A DNA stretch of 64,000 nucleotides from Methylobacillus flagellatus (GTDB lineage: Bacteria > Pseudomonadota > Gammaproteobacteria > Burkholderiales > Methylophilaceae): the NCBI RefSeq assembly GCF_005502435.1, contig NZ_SCOU01000001.1, forward strand, positions 620,001-684,000, written 5' to 3'. Positions 8,947-17,078 of this stretch are shown piece by piece. A program made the translations under genes and the position numbers. Position 1 is the stretch's first letter; the number at the start of each line of letters is the position of its first letter. A model generated the notes under the pieces. It searched no databases and had not been told where the DNA came from. It worked only from the letters and a program-made list of their open reading frames with translations.

Positions 8947-11223
8947 ATGGTTTCCACTAAACGTACCCTGCAATTCACCCAGTCCGCTCTGGCGATCGCC
9001 GTGCTCGCTGCCTTGCCACAAATGGCCAACGCAGCCAAGCTGGAACCGAGCTTTCAACGCATTTCGACCTATGTCGTCTGCAACAACACCAGCTGTGACC
9101 GCGATACGGTGGAAGAGACCGTCGCTGAGATCATCACCGTCAGCCAGGATGGCAACACCCTGATCTACACCGACAGCCCTACTGGCAAGATCGGTTTCGT
9201 CAATATCAGCAACCCCGAACAGCCGGTGGGACTGGGCACTATCCAGACCGAGGGCGAGCCGACTTCCGTGGTGATTTCCGGAGATTACATCCTTGCCGGC
9301 ATCAACACCTCAAGCAGCTTCACCAGCCCCTCTGGTCATCTCGCTGTCTACAGCCTGGCGGCCTGTCGTGCCAATTTGGCCGCCTGCACGCCAATCCGCA
9401 AGATCGATATGCAAGGCCAGCCTGATTCGGTCGCCGTGAGTCCGAATGGCCGTTATGCGGCCGTGGTCATCGAGAACGAGCGCGATGAAGACATCACCGT
9501 CGGCGAGGTGGAAGGCGGCTTGCCTCAGCTGCCAGCTGGCTTCGTCAATATCGTCGACACCGTGGGTGCACCCAGTGCCTGGCGTGTACGCAAAGTAGAA
9601 CTGACTGGCCTGGCCGCTTATGCTGGCAATGACCCGGAACCGGAATACATCAGCATCAACAAATCCAACATCGCAGCGGTGACCTTGCAAGAGAATAACC
9701 ACATCGCGTTCATCAACCTGGCCAAGGGTAAGCTGTTGCAAAACTTTGATGCCGGCAAGGTCAATCTGAGTGGCATCGACACCGTACGCAATAAACTGAT
9801 CGAACTCAACGGCAGCAAGCAGGATGTTCCGCGCGAACCAGATTCCATCGCCTGGCTAGGTAATGGCAAAGTGGTGACCGCCAACGAAGGTGACTTGTTT
9901 GGTGGCAGCAGGGGCTTCACGATGTTCAACCGCAAAGGCAAGGTGCTGTTCGACGCCGGTGCCAGCTTTGACCAGCTGACGGTGCGTCTGGGGCATTACC
10001 TGGAAGAGCGCAATAATAAGGGCAGCGAGCCAGAAGGCCTCACCATAGGCAAGTTCGGTGGTCGTGAGTTTGTCTTCGTGGGCTCCGAGCGCGGCAACAT
10101 CGTCGGGGTATACCGCAAAAAAGGCAACAATCTGGAATTCAAGCAGGCGTTGCCCACCGGCGCTGGTCCCGAGGGCTTGCTGGCCATCCCGGGACGTAAC
10201 CTGTTCGTGGCATCGACCGAAGTCGACGATCCTGTACGTTCGCAGATCAACATCTTCCGTTTGGAGAGCAAGCTAGCTGCCTACCCACAGATCGAATCTG
10301 CATTGAAATCGGATGGAAAACCCATCCCTTGGGGTGCACTGTCAGCATTATCTGCCGACAACACGGATGCCAATAAACTCTACACCGTGCACGACAACTT
10401 CTATAACAACAGCCGTATCTACACGGTGGATGTCAGCAAGCAACCGGCCAAGATCAGCAGCGAGATCGAGCTGAAGAAAGCCGGCGCCAATGTGAGCTAC
10501 GATCTGGAAGGGATCGCGCAGCGTAGCAACGGCAGTTTCTGGCTAGCCTCTGAAGGTGCCGGCAATGCACCTTCCGCAACCAGCCTCAACTTGCTGATCG
10601 AGACCGCAGCAGATGGTACGGTGATCCGTGAAGTCAGCCTGCCAGCCAGTGTCAACGCAAAACAGAAGAGTAATGGTTATGAAGGTGTCGCGGTGACCGG
10701 CAGTGTGGGGAACGATGAGAAAGTGTATGTCGCTTTCCAGCGTGAATGGACCAACGATCCAGCAGGCATGGTGCGTATCGGTGTCTACACGCCAGCACTG
10801 GATACGACGGTGAATGAGGACGCCGGTGAATGGAAGTTCTTCTACTACCCGCTGGATGCCGTCACATCCCCAGCAGGTGGCTGGGTAGGTCTGTCCGAGA
10901 TCACCGCCCTGGGCGGCGATAAGTTCGCCATCATCGAGCGCGACAATCAGGCGGGACCGAATGCACGCATCAAACGTGTCTATAACATCGATGTTTCTGG
11001 CATCACCCCTGTCGCAGAAGGTGGCAGCTTCCCGGTGGTCAGCAAAACCTTGAGCAAGGATGTGTTGCCGTTGATGCAAGCTGGCAAGGGCTGGGTACAT
11101 GACAAACTGGAAGGTCTGGCCAAGGCTGCCGATGGCACCGTGTACGCTGTCACGGATAACGACGGCGTCAAGGATTCCACGGGCGAAACGCAATTCCTCA
11201 ACCTGGGCAAACTGGCAGACTGA
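8947..11223 (+). CDS. Secreted esterase-like/phytase-family beta-propeller protein
   Basis: A 758-residue exported protein. Residues 1-29 form a signal peptide (basic start, hydrophobic core ALAIAVLAAL, likely cleavage after MANA). The N-terminal two thirds contains beta-propeller-type repeats (for example GQPDSVAVSPNGRYAAVV and REPDSIAWLGNGKVVTANEGD), like choice-of-anchor/alkaline-phosphatase-associated proteins. The last third, from the region SYDLEGIAQ to DKLEGLAKAADGTVYAVTDND, matches the esterase-like phytase domain. ATG 8947 is chosen over three upstream ATG/GTG codons because TGGAG precedes it at 7 bp and it opens the signal peptide. It may release phosphate from organic phosphates in the periplasm, but this is family-level inference. 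It is monocistronic, closed by a strong terminator. Confidence 0.75.
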   Translation: MVSTKRTLQFTQSALAIAVLAALPQMANAAKLEPSFQRISTYVVCNNTSCDRDTVEETVAEIITVSQDGNTLIYTDSPTGKIGFVNISNPEQPVGLGTIQTEGEPTSVVISGDYILAGINTSSSFTSPSGHLAVYSLAACRANLAACTPIRKIDMQGQPDSVAVSPNGRYAAVVIENERDEDITVGEVEGGLPQLPAGFVNIVDTVGAPSAWRVRKVELTGLAAYAGNDPEPEYISINKSNIAAVTLQENNHIAFINLAKGKLLQNFDAGKVNLSGIDTVRNKLIELNGSKQDVPREPDSIAWLGNGKVVTANEGDLFGGSRGFTMFNRKGKVLFDAGASFDQLTVRLGHYLEERNNKGSEPEGLTIGKFGGREFVFVGSERGNIVGVYRKKGNNLEFKQALPTGAGPEGLLAIPGRNLFVASTEVDDPVRSQINIFRLESKLAAYPQIESALKSDGKPIPWGALSALSADNTDANKLYTVHDNFYNNSRIYTVDVSKQPAKISSEIELKKAGANVSYDLEGIAQRSNGSFWLASEGAGNAPSATSLNLLIETAADGTVIREVSLPASVNAKQKSNGYEGVAVTGSVGNDEKVYVAFQREWTNDPAGMVRIGVYTPALDTTVNEDAGEWKFFYYPLDAVTSPAGGWVGLSEITALGGDKFAIIERDNQAGPNARIKRVYNIDVSGITPVAEGGSFPVVSKTLSKDVLPLMQAGKGWVHDKLEGLAKAADGTVYAVTDNDGVKDSTGETQFLNLGKLAD

Positions 11224-11253
11224 GTCGGCCTGCTGAAGAGTCAGATGTGAATG

Positions 11254-11279
11254 AAAACGGCACCTAAGGGTGCCGTTTT
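11254..11279. terminator. Bidirectional intrinsic terminator
   Basis: Eleven-base-pair stem AAAACGGCACC / GGTGCCGTTTT with a 4-nt loop. The T-run on one side and the A-run on the other let it serve both the phytase-like gene on the plus strand and the LAB_N gene ending at 11299 on the minus strand. Confidence 0.88.
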
Positions 11280-11298
11280 CGTTCTGGTCATGACAGAT

Positions 11299-11664
11299 TC
11301 ATACCGCGCTGCCGTGCACCGCTTGCGACTGTGCCGCTTTGTCACGCCGGATCAGTATGAGGTTACGTAGATAGACGAACGTCCCAGGCAATTGCCCCAG
11401 AATGATCACCGGCTCCGCTTTGTGCAAACCATAGGCCAGCACGGTCAAGCCACCTGCCAGACTTAGGTACCAGAAGCTGATCGGGATCACGCTCTTCTGG
11501 TGCTTTTCACTATGCGCCCACTGCACGACAAAACGCATCATGAACATGGCCTGACCCACTAGGCCGATCAGCAACCAGACCATGTCCGTCGTCTGCATGC
11601 CTGCAAAGTAAGCCTGCCACCGTTCAATCAGGTGCATCATATAATATCCCGCTCCGTGCTCCAT
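11299..11664 (-). CDS. LAB_N domain membrane protein (lipid-A-disaccharide synthase N-terminal domain-like)
   Basis: A 121-residue protein with three hydrophobic helices (WLLIGLVGQAMFMMRFVVQW, ISFWYLSLAGGLTVLAYGL, VIILGQLPGTFVYLRNLILI). The QAMFMMRFVVQW and GQLPGTFVYLRNL stretches are characteristic of the LAB_N family, found alone or fused to lipid A enzymes. It lies 59 bp after a GT39 glycosyltransferase on the same strand, a pairing seen in lipid A or glycan modification loci. The start is uncertain: ATG 11664 has GAGGAGG very close (3-5 nt), while ATG 11640 and 11637 leave only the hydrophobic core. No activity is established; a role in handling a lipid-linked sugar donor is inferred. Confidence 0.75.
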   Translation of the reverse strand: MEHGAGYYMMHLIERWQAYFAGMQTTDMVWLLIGLVGQAMFMMRFVVQWAHSEKHQKSVIPISFWYLSLAGGLTVLAYGLHKAEPVIILGQLPGTFVYLRNLILIRRDKAAQSQAVHGSAV

Positions 11665-11723
11665 CTTCCTCCTCGCTGGCAAAGGCCAGATCCAAATATC
11701 GGTTCGACCCTGCAGACGCTGTT

Positions 11724-13142
11724 TCAGCGACAGGCAGCACCGAATCCGAACACCATCAAAGATTTTTTCTGTTTCAGATAAGGTCTGAACTGCCGGATCA
11801 CGCATCCAGCCAGCGGCCGGACCCTGGCAATGTCACGCCCCTCCACCAGCAGCAGCGCGCCCTCGCGTTTCAAACGTGCAAAGTCCCTGTCTCCCACCAG
11901 TGGAATGTCGCGTTTAGCGTAATAGACCAGCCGCTCGTCCAGGTGCTTGTATCCGTACATGGTTAGCCCTGGCTGCTGTTCCAGCCATAGAGAGAATTCA
12001 GTCAGTGCCTGATAGCGATAGTGAAGTAGATGGCGTTCAAAAACCCCATAGTAGGCTGCATAGGCCACGGCCAAGACCAACATGAATGCCAGCAAGTTAT
12101 ATTGCAGCTTGGCACCCATGCCATCAAACAGCTCTCCCAAGCGCTTACCCAGCAGCAGCGCGATCAGGGGATAAACTGGCAACAGATATTTGGCATGTTT
12201 GTCACTGAATGCAGTGAACACCAGCAAAGGGACTAGCACTGCCAATAATAGTGCGAGCAGCATGGGCTGCTGCTTCCAGCGTTGCAAAGTCGCAAGAGGA
12301 CGCGCCAGCAACAGGAGCGTGAAGGGCAGAAAGTCTAGACCCAACCACAACAAGTAGTTGAAAAGGGGCTCTGCGTTCTCGCCATGCACTTTGTGCACGA
12401 TATCGCGCTGCAAGGTGGCAGCCCACGCATCCAGCCCGAGTTGCCAGCTCACGACCGCATACCAGGATCCGCCTACCAGCAGCAGAACCAGCCAACTCCA
12501 GGGATCAGTCAAAGCCTTCCAGTAACGCGACTGACGCTGATGCAAGGCCAGTACCAATAAGGGCAGAGTGACGAACAACAATGCCAACGGACCTTTGGTC
12601 AGCACTGCTAGGCCCAGCAACAGATAGCTAAGGCGCAACCAGCTTATAGGCGCCTCTTCCACGCTGAATTTCAGTGCACACAGATAAGAAAAGAAACATA
12701 GCGTGGCCAGCAGCATCTCGATCTCGATGCGGCGCGCCAGCATCGCATAACCTGCATTGGCGATAAGTACCAACAACACAAACAATGCAGGCCAGGCCCC
12801 GAACCGCCGCAGTGCGAATCGATAGGCCACCACGGCCATACCCGCTGCCGCTATCGCAACTGGCAAGCGCAGTGTCCATTCATTGAGCGTACTGAACAAG
12901 CTGGCGCAAGCGGCGGCAAGCCAGTAGATCAGCGGTGGTTTGGCAATATAAATTTCACCATTCATCACCGGTAGCAGCCAGTCGCCACTGGTCAGCATAT
13001 GGGTGGTCGGGATAGCGCGGCGCGCCTCATTAAACGACATCAGCCCAATATCGCCCAAGCCCCAGAACAGGGTGATCGCGGCGATAAGCGCTACCAGTGT
13101 CAGCAACGCCGGGTACAGCCTAGGATGAGCATGGATCATCAT
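11724..13142 (-). CDS. Glycosyltransferase family 39 (ArnT/PMT-like) membrane protein
   Basis: A 472-residue inner-membrane protein with about 11-12 hydrophobic helices and the GT39 hallmarks: an acidic periplasmic loop near residue 38 (SFNEARRAIPTTHML), then SGDWLLPVMNGEIYIAKPPLIYW, and ARRIEIEMLLA later. ArnT-type enzymes move a sugar such as aminoarabinose from undecaprenyl phosphate onto lipid A; this protein is shorter than ArnT (about 550), and no arn genes are nearby, so the sugar and acceptor are unknown. The start is one of two adjacent ATG codons (13142 or 13139) without a strong ribosome site. LAB_N follows. Confidence 0.8.
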   Translation of the reverse strand: MMIHAHPRLYPALLTLVALIAAITLFWGLGDIGLMSFNEARRAIPTTHMLTSGDWLLPVMNGEIYIAKPPLIYWLAAACASLFSTLNEWTLRLPVAIAAAGMAVVAYRFALRRFGAWPALFVLLVLIANAGYAMLARRIEIEMLLATLCFFSYLCALKFSVEEAPISWLRLSYLLLGLAVLTKGPLALLFVTLPLLVLALHQRQSRYWKALTDPWSWLVLLLVGGSWYAVVSWQLGLDAWAATLQRDIVHKVHGENAEPLFNYLLWLGLDFLPFTLLLLARPLATLQRWKQQPMLLALLLAVLVPLLVFTAFSDKHAKYLLPVYPLIALLLGKRLGELFDGMGAKLQYNLLAFMLVLAVAYAAYYGVFERHLLHYRYQALTEFSLWLEQQPGLTMYGYKHLDERLVYYAKRDIPLVGDRDFARLKREGALLLVEGRDIARVRPLAGCVIRQFRPYLKQKKSLMVFGFGAACR

Positions 13143-13709
13143 AGGAATCGCCGCCCATCAACAGCAGTATCCGAGCGCGCTCGGAGGCTGTGCGATGTTT
13201 CCGTCCTGGCAAAGATTTGCCGCTGTGGGATGCAACCGATTCCCTGCTCGCCCAGTGCAAAGAAGTCCACCGCCCGTATAGGGTCGACTTCAATGAAAAT
13301 GCGGCAGACGTTTGCATTGGCGCACGAATAAAGCCCTGTGGCGGCGGCTGGCACAGCAGCAAAGGCAGAGATGATGCCGCGAGGGCATGAGATGAATTTC
13401 AATGATGTTCCTAGATTTGGGGCCAGGCTTCAAACAGCAAAGTCAATGCCATACCGTGCACAACTTCTGGCCAAAACTGGCTTTCCCATCAAATTCAAAG
13501 GCAAACAATCGCTTAGCGACCACAGATCAAGGGCTAAACGTCACAGACTAAAAGCATGCTGTGCAATCGTTGCGGGGAAATGAAGAATGGGCTGCAAATG
13601 TTGCAGGATATTCACCCCGAGATTGTCAGCATGAGACATGCTGCGACTTTGCCTGTTGTTGCAATGTTGCTCATGAATAATTCAACAGCTTATTCAGAAC
13701 TTTTCGCCA
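13143..13709. other. Long intergenic stretch between GT39 and rpoH
   Basis: About 570 bp without a convincing gene. It holds a 16-bp perfect palindrome TCCGAGCGCGCTCGGA (13170-13185) 28 bp before the GT39 start. A minus-strand frame of 87 codons opens at a TTG (13402) and ends in an ATGA overlap with GT39, but has mixed codon use and no recognisable domain, so I do not call it. Near the right end, TTGCTC (13667-13672) and TATTCA (13691-13696) with an 18-bp spacer form a weak candidate promoter for rpoH. Confidence 0.5.
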
Positions 13710-13736
13710 CTAGCACTCTCTCATGGTGAGTGCTAA
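13710..13736. promoter_or_regulatory. CIRCE element (HrcA operator) upstream of rpoH
   Basis: The inverted repeat reads CTAGCACTC-N9-GAGTGCTAA, matching the CIRCE consensus TTAGCACTC-N9-GAGTGCTAA at 17 of 18 positions. It ends 33 bp before the rpoH ATG, just downstream of the weak candidate promoter, so bound HrcA repressor would block rpoH transcription. hrcA itself is not in this window. Confidence 0.9.
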
Positions 13737-13769
13737 AATCAACTCAATGCGAAATACGAGGGAGTCATC

Positions 13770-14639
13770 ATGAGCAACGCCCTGACACTTGCTTCATTAC
13801 CTACCGTTGATAGTGGTTCGGTCGACAGCCTGGATCGCTATCTGCGTGTCATCAAAACCTTCCCGGTGCTGACCGCGGAGGAAGAACACGGCTACGCCAC
13901 GCGCCTGAAAACCACAGGCGATCTGGATGCCGCCAAAGGCCTGATCATGTCGCATCTGCGTCTGGTCGCCAGCATCGCGCGCGGTTATTCCGGCTACGGC
14001 CTGCCCCAGGCTGACCTGATCCAAGAAGGCAATATCGGCCTGATGAAAGCGGTACGCCGCTTCGACCCTGACCGTGGTGTACGGCTGGTTTCCTTCGCCA
14101 TCCACTGGATCAAGGCCGAGATCCACGAATACATCGTGCGCAACTGGCGCCTGGTCAAGGTCGCCACCACCAAGGCACAACGCAAACTGTTCTTCAATCT
14201 ACGCAGCATGAAACAGGGCAGCGGCAGCCTGCAACCGGATGAAGTGGCGCACATCGCCCGTGAACTGAAGGTCAAGCCGGAAGAAGTGCTGGAGATGGAA
14301 GCCCGCATGGGCGGTCACGAAATCTCGCTGGAAGGTGACAGCGATGACGACAGCGAAAGCCACTTCAGCCCTATCGCTTATCTGCCAGACCCTGCTGCCG
14401 AGCCTTCACAATGGCTGGCCGAGCAACAAAGCGAGCAATTGCAGATGGATGGCCTGGCGAACGCGCTGGACAGCCTGGATGAACGTAGCCGCCGTATCGT
14501 GCAGGCACGCTGGCTGCACGAAGGCAGTGGTGCCACGCTGCATGACCTGGCGGCTGAATTCGGCGTATCAGCCGAGCGCATCCGTCAGATCGAGCAAAAA
14601 GCCATGCAGAAGATGAAAAGCATGATCGCCACGGCTTAA
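13770..14639 (+). CDS. rpoH: RNA polymerase heat-shock sigma factor RpoH (sigma32)
   Basis: A 289-residue sigma70-family factor. Region 2 (LRLVASIARGYSGYGLPQADLIQEGNIGL...FDPDRGVRLVSFAIHWIKAEI) recognises the -10 element and region 4 lies at the C-terminus (LHDLAAEFGVSAERIRQIEQKAM). The RpoH box QRKLFFNLR (residues 137-145) separates it from RpoD and RpoS. It directs RNA polymerase to chaperone and protease promoters. ATG 13770 follows GAGGGAG. A CIRCE operator 33 bp upstream implies HrcA repression, which would tie the two heat-shock circuits together. It is followed by a strong terminator, so it is probably monocistronic. Confidence 0.96.
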   Translation: MSNALTLASLPTVDSGSVDSLDRYLRVIKTFPVLTAEEEHGYATRLKTTGDLDAAKGLIMSHLRLVASIARGYSGYGLPQADLIQEGNIGLMKAVRRFDPDRGVRLVSFAIHWIKAEIHEYIVRNWRLVKVATTKAQRKLFFNLRSMKQGSGSLQPDEVAHIARELKVKPEEVLEMEARMGGHEISLEGDSDDDSESHFSPIAYLPDPAAEPSQWLAEQQSEQLQMDGLANALDSLDERSRRIVQARWLHEGSGATLHDLAAEFGVSAERIRQIEQKAMQKMKSMIATA

Positions 14640-14661
14640 GCCAAGCTGATCGCAACGCAAT

Positions 14662-14688
14662 AAAAAAGCTGCCTAAGGCAGCTTTTTT
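14662..14688. terminator. Intrinsic terminator of rpoH
   Basis: Stem AAAAAAGCTGCC / GGCAGCTTTTTT with a 3-nt loop, 22 bp after the rpoH stop. It is symmetrical and could also stop minus-strand transcription coming from ccoS. Confidence 0.9.
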
Positions 14689-14853
14689 ATTGGTGGTATC
14701 TTTTAGAGCGGGGGTAGGTTTTGGCGACGTGTAGCTATTGCTCGATGTTGCGGTTTCGTCTCTAAATACTTGCTGAATACCGATACCCGCCCTCAATACC
14801 CGAGCCTGATCGAATCAAAACCCGGTCTAATCAAAACTCAGTCTAATGCTAGA

Positions 14854-14955
14854 TCAGCCGAAGAAGATCACCGACAGCGCGCTCAGCCAGGACATGGTGA
14901 TCAAGCCCACGGTGATGGTCAGTGGCAGCTTCTCAAAGGTGAAATACTCTTTCAT
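14854..14955 (-). CDS. 33-residue membrane ORF downstream of ccoS
   Basis: The ORF begins MKEYFTFEKLPLTITVGLIT and continues with a hydrophobic helix to its end at VIFFG. The ATG (14953-14955) lies 12 bp after the ccoS stop, and the AGGA ribosome site overlaps that stop (TGAGGA), which suggests translational coupling. Charged and aromatic residues at the N-terminus followed by about 22 hydrophobic residues predict a single-span inner-membrane peptide. I do not recognise the family. Its position next to the cbb3 oxidase assembly gene suggests a small oxidase-associated peptide, but that is inference only. Confidence 0.5.
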   Translation of the reverse strand: MKEYFTFEKLPLTITVGLITMSWLSALSVIFFG

Positions 14956-14967
14956 GACGCGTTTTCC

Positions 14968-15216
14968 TCATTGGTTGGTGTCTGCCGACGGTGTGGATCT
15001 TTCCTCGGCATTTTGTGTGATTTTATGCGTTGCAGCGTTTTGCTTCAAGCGGTTGAACGGGATCATCGGGTCGTCGTCGTCCATGAGGATGCGCTGCGCC
15101 GGCCCTTCCATGTCGTCATATTGGCCATTGCGTATCGCCCACAGGATGCCTGCCGCCGCGAGGCCGACAAAAACCAGCGTCAGTACCAGTAACAAACTCA
15201 GGGTGGTGAGGGTCAT
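14968..15216 (-). CDS. ccoS: cbb3-type cytochrome oxidase assembly protein CcoS
   Basis: An 82-residue protein with one N-terminal membrane helix (LLLVLTLVFVGLAAAGILWA) followed by the CcoS signature NGQYDDMEGPAQRILMDDD. CcoS is needed for insertion of haem and copper cofactors into cbb3-type terminal oxidase at the inner membrane. The tail is hydrophilic. ccoN/O/P and ccoG/H/I are not in this window, so the gene stands apart from a usual cco cluster, accompanied only by the 33-codon membrane ORF. It is divergent from the DUF971-ubi operon. Confidence 0.9.
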   Translation of the reverse strand: MTLTTLSLLLVLTLVFVGLAAAGILWAIRNGQYDDMEGPAQRILMDDDDPMIPFNRLKQNAATHKITQNAEERSTPSADTNQ

Positions 15217-15326
15217 TTGAGCCTATCCGCGGAGTGAGGAAGCAGCCTGTCTGCAGGCGCGATCCGCGCTGGATGCCACTTTGATTCTGCTATCATGCTG
15301 GTTTAGATTATACGCCAAACATTGTC

Positions 15327-15707
15327 ATGAGCGGTCTGCACCCGTCCTCCCCTCGCCCGACTGAAATCCGCCTGCACCAGGCTTCACGCCTGCTGGAAAT
15401 AAAATTCGATGATGGTATCCGTGGCATGCTGTCATGCGAACTGCTGCGCGTGTACTCGCCTTCCGCTGAAGTGCGCGGCCATGGTCACGGCCAGGAAGTG
15501 CTGCAGGTGGGCAAGCAGGAGGTGAACATCACCGCCGTCGAACCGGTTGGCAATTACGCTATCAAACTGACCTTCTCGGATGGTCACGATACCGGATTGT
15601 ATTCCTGGGACTATCTGTACGAACTGAGCGTGGAAACCGACACGCTCTGGCAAACCTATCTGGATAAACTGGCTGCGGCCGGTCAGCAACGCAAGGGATC
15701 CGTATGA
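15327..15707 (+). CDS. DUF971 protein (gamma-butyrobetaine hydroxylase-like N-terminal domain)
   Basis: A 126-residue soluble protein with the DUF971 pattern: [20 protein letters not shown], the core [19 protein letters not shown], then [27 protein letters not shown]. This domain is the N-terminal part of gamma-butyrobetaine hydroxylases and also occurs alone as a small possible metal-binding protein. Its stop overlaps the ubiE start (ATGA at 15704-15707). Stand-alone DUF971 genes next to ubiE are common in betaproteobacteria, but their role in quinone synthesis is not defined. Confidence 0.82.
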   Translation: MSGLHPSSPRPTEIRLHQASRLLEIKFDDGIRGMLSCELLRVYSPSAEVRGHGHGQEVLQVGKQEVNITAVEPVGNYAIKLTFSDGHDTGLYSWDYLYELSVETDTLWQTYLDKLAAAGQQRKGSV

Positions 15708-16447
15708 GCGAACATGACAACACCACCCATTTCGGCTTCAAAACCGTGGCCGAGAACGAAAAGGCACGCAAGGTCGGCGAGGTGTTCCATTCCGTTGCCA
15801 GCAAATACGATTTGATGAACGATGTGATGTCGGCTGGCATGCACCGTGGCTGGAAGCGCTTTACCGTGGAAGTCAGCGGCGTGAAAGCCGGTGACCGCGT
15901 ACTGGATATCGCCGGGGGTAGTGGTGACTTGTCGCGCCTGTTCGCCAAAAAAGTCGGTGCCAGCGGCCAGGTCATCCTCACCGACATCAACGCCTCCATG
16001 CTGGCGGTCGGCCGTGACCGGCTCATCGACGACGGTGCTGCGGTGCCTGCCATGCAGTGTGATGCCGAGAAACTGCCCTTCCCGGACCAGCATTTTGATT
16101 GCGTGATCGTGGCCTTCGGCCTGCGCAACATGACACACAAGGACAAAGCGCTGGCCGAGATGCAGCGCGTACTCAAAGTGGGCGGTCGCCTGCTGGTATT
16201 GGAATTCTCCCAAGTATGGAAACCGCTGGCACCGCTGTATGACCTCTATTCATTCAAACTGCTGCCGCTGATGGGCAAGCTGCTGGCCAAGGATGCAGAA
16301 AGCTATCAATACCTGGCCGAATCCATCCGCATGCACCCGGATCAGGAAACCCTCAAACAGATGATGCTGGACGCCGGCCTGCACAAGGTGGATTACTACA
16401 ACCTGTCCGCGGGTGTGGTGGCGCTGCACAAAGGCTGGAAAGTTTGA
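15704..16447 (+). CDS. ubiE: Ubiquinone/menaquinone biosynthesis C-methyltransferase UbiE
   Basis: A 247-residue class I SAM-dependent methyltransferase. UbiE signatures are [18 protein letters not shown] near residue 35, the SAM loop [13 protein letters not shown], and the conserved [20 protein letters not shown]. It C-methylates 2-polyprenyl-6-methoxy-1,4-benzoquinol on the way to ubiquinone, and demethylmenaquinol where menaquinone is made. The gene overlaps DUF971 by 4 bp and is followed by ubiJ and ubiB, forming a ubiquinone operon. Confidence 0.95.
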   Translation: MSEHDNTTHFGFKTVAENEKARKVGEVFHSVASKYDLMNDVMSAGMHRGWKRFTVEVSGVKAGDRVLDIAGGSGDLSRLFAKKVGASGQVILTDINASMLAVGRDRLIDDGAAVPAMQCDAEKLPFPDQHFDCVIVAFGLRNMTHKDKALAEMQRVLKVGGRLLVLEFSQVWKPLAPLYDLYSFKLLPLMGKLLAKDAESYQYLAESIRMHPDQETLKQMMLDAGLHKVDYYNLSAGVVALHKGWKV

Positions 16448-16466
16448 CCACCAGGGATACATTGCC

Positions 16467-17078
16467 ATGATCAAAGCCATACTGACCCGCCTGCTCAACC
16501 ATCTGATCTCCCAGAACGAATGGGCGCGTGAACAATTGCTGCCTTACGCCGGGAAATCGGTGCGCTTCGCCATCCCCCCGGTGCAAGCCACGCTGACCGT
16601 GCTCGAAGACGGTGGCCTTGCCATGGCTGGGGAATCCAGCAACGTCGATGCTGGCATCCAGATGCCGCTGTCCGTCGCGCTGCGCCTGCTGACCGGTGAC
16701 GAACATGCTGCCACGCTGGTCACGCTGGAAGGCGATACCGAACTGGCCACGGCCATCGCGAAGATATTGCGTGGCCTGCACTGGGAATACGAAGAAGACC
16801 TGAGCCGCGTGATCGGCGATGCCCCAGCACACGAACTGGCCCAGGCCGGCCGTAAAGTCGCTAGCGAAGTCAAAAAACAAAGCACCAACCTGGTCGACAT
16901 GCTGGTGGAATACTGGCAGGAAGAACAGCCCATGATCGCCAAGAAACGTCATGTGGCCAACTTCGTCACCGAGGTCGATACCTTGCGTGACGACACCGAG
17001 CGCCTGCAAAAGCGCCTGGAGCTTCTGGAAGCACGCCGCGCTGCCGTCACACCCGCCGACACCACGAACCCATCCTGA
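16467..17078 (+). CDS. ubiJ: Ubiquinone biosynthesis accessory factor UbiJ (SCP2 domain)
   Basis: A 203-residue protein with an N-terminal SCP2 sterol-carrier-like domain (residues about 10-110) and a C-terminal helical region with a coiled coil ([24 protein letters not shown]). UbiJ binds lipid intermediates and with UbiK organises the soluble Ubi complex. ATG 16467 is preferred to an in-frame upstream GTG/ATG inside ubiE because it starts the family N-terminus [14 protein letters not shown]. The stop TGA shares a base with the ubiB ATG. Confidence 0.9.
   Translation: MIKAILTRLLNHLISQNEWAREQLLPYAGKSVRFAIPPVQATLTVLEDGGLAMAGESSNVDAGIQMPLSVALRLLTGDEHAATLVTLEGDTELATAIAKILRGLHWEYEEDLSRVIGDAPAHELAQAGRKVASEVKKQSTNLVDMLVEYWQEEQPMIAKKRHVANFVTEVDTLRDDTERLQKRLELLEARRAAVTPADTTNPS

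Noticed and set aside
13139-13402. An 87-codon minus-strand frame ending in an ATGA overlap with the GT39 gene
   Set aside because: It starts with TTG without a ribosome site, has mixed codon use and no recognisable domain. The overlap is suggestive but too weak for a call.
14813-14844. Two 16-bp direct copies (AATCAAAACCCGGTCT and AATCAAAACTCAGTCT) after the 33-codon ORF
   Set aside because: Only two copies, in a gap with no other signal; probably slippage and not informative by itself.
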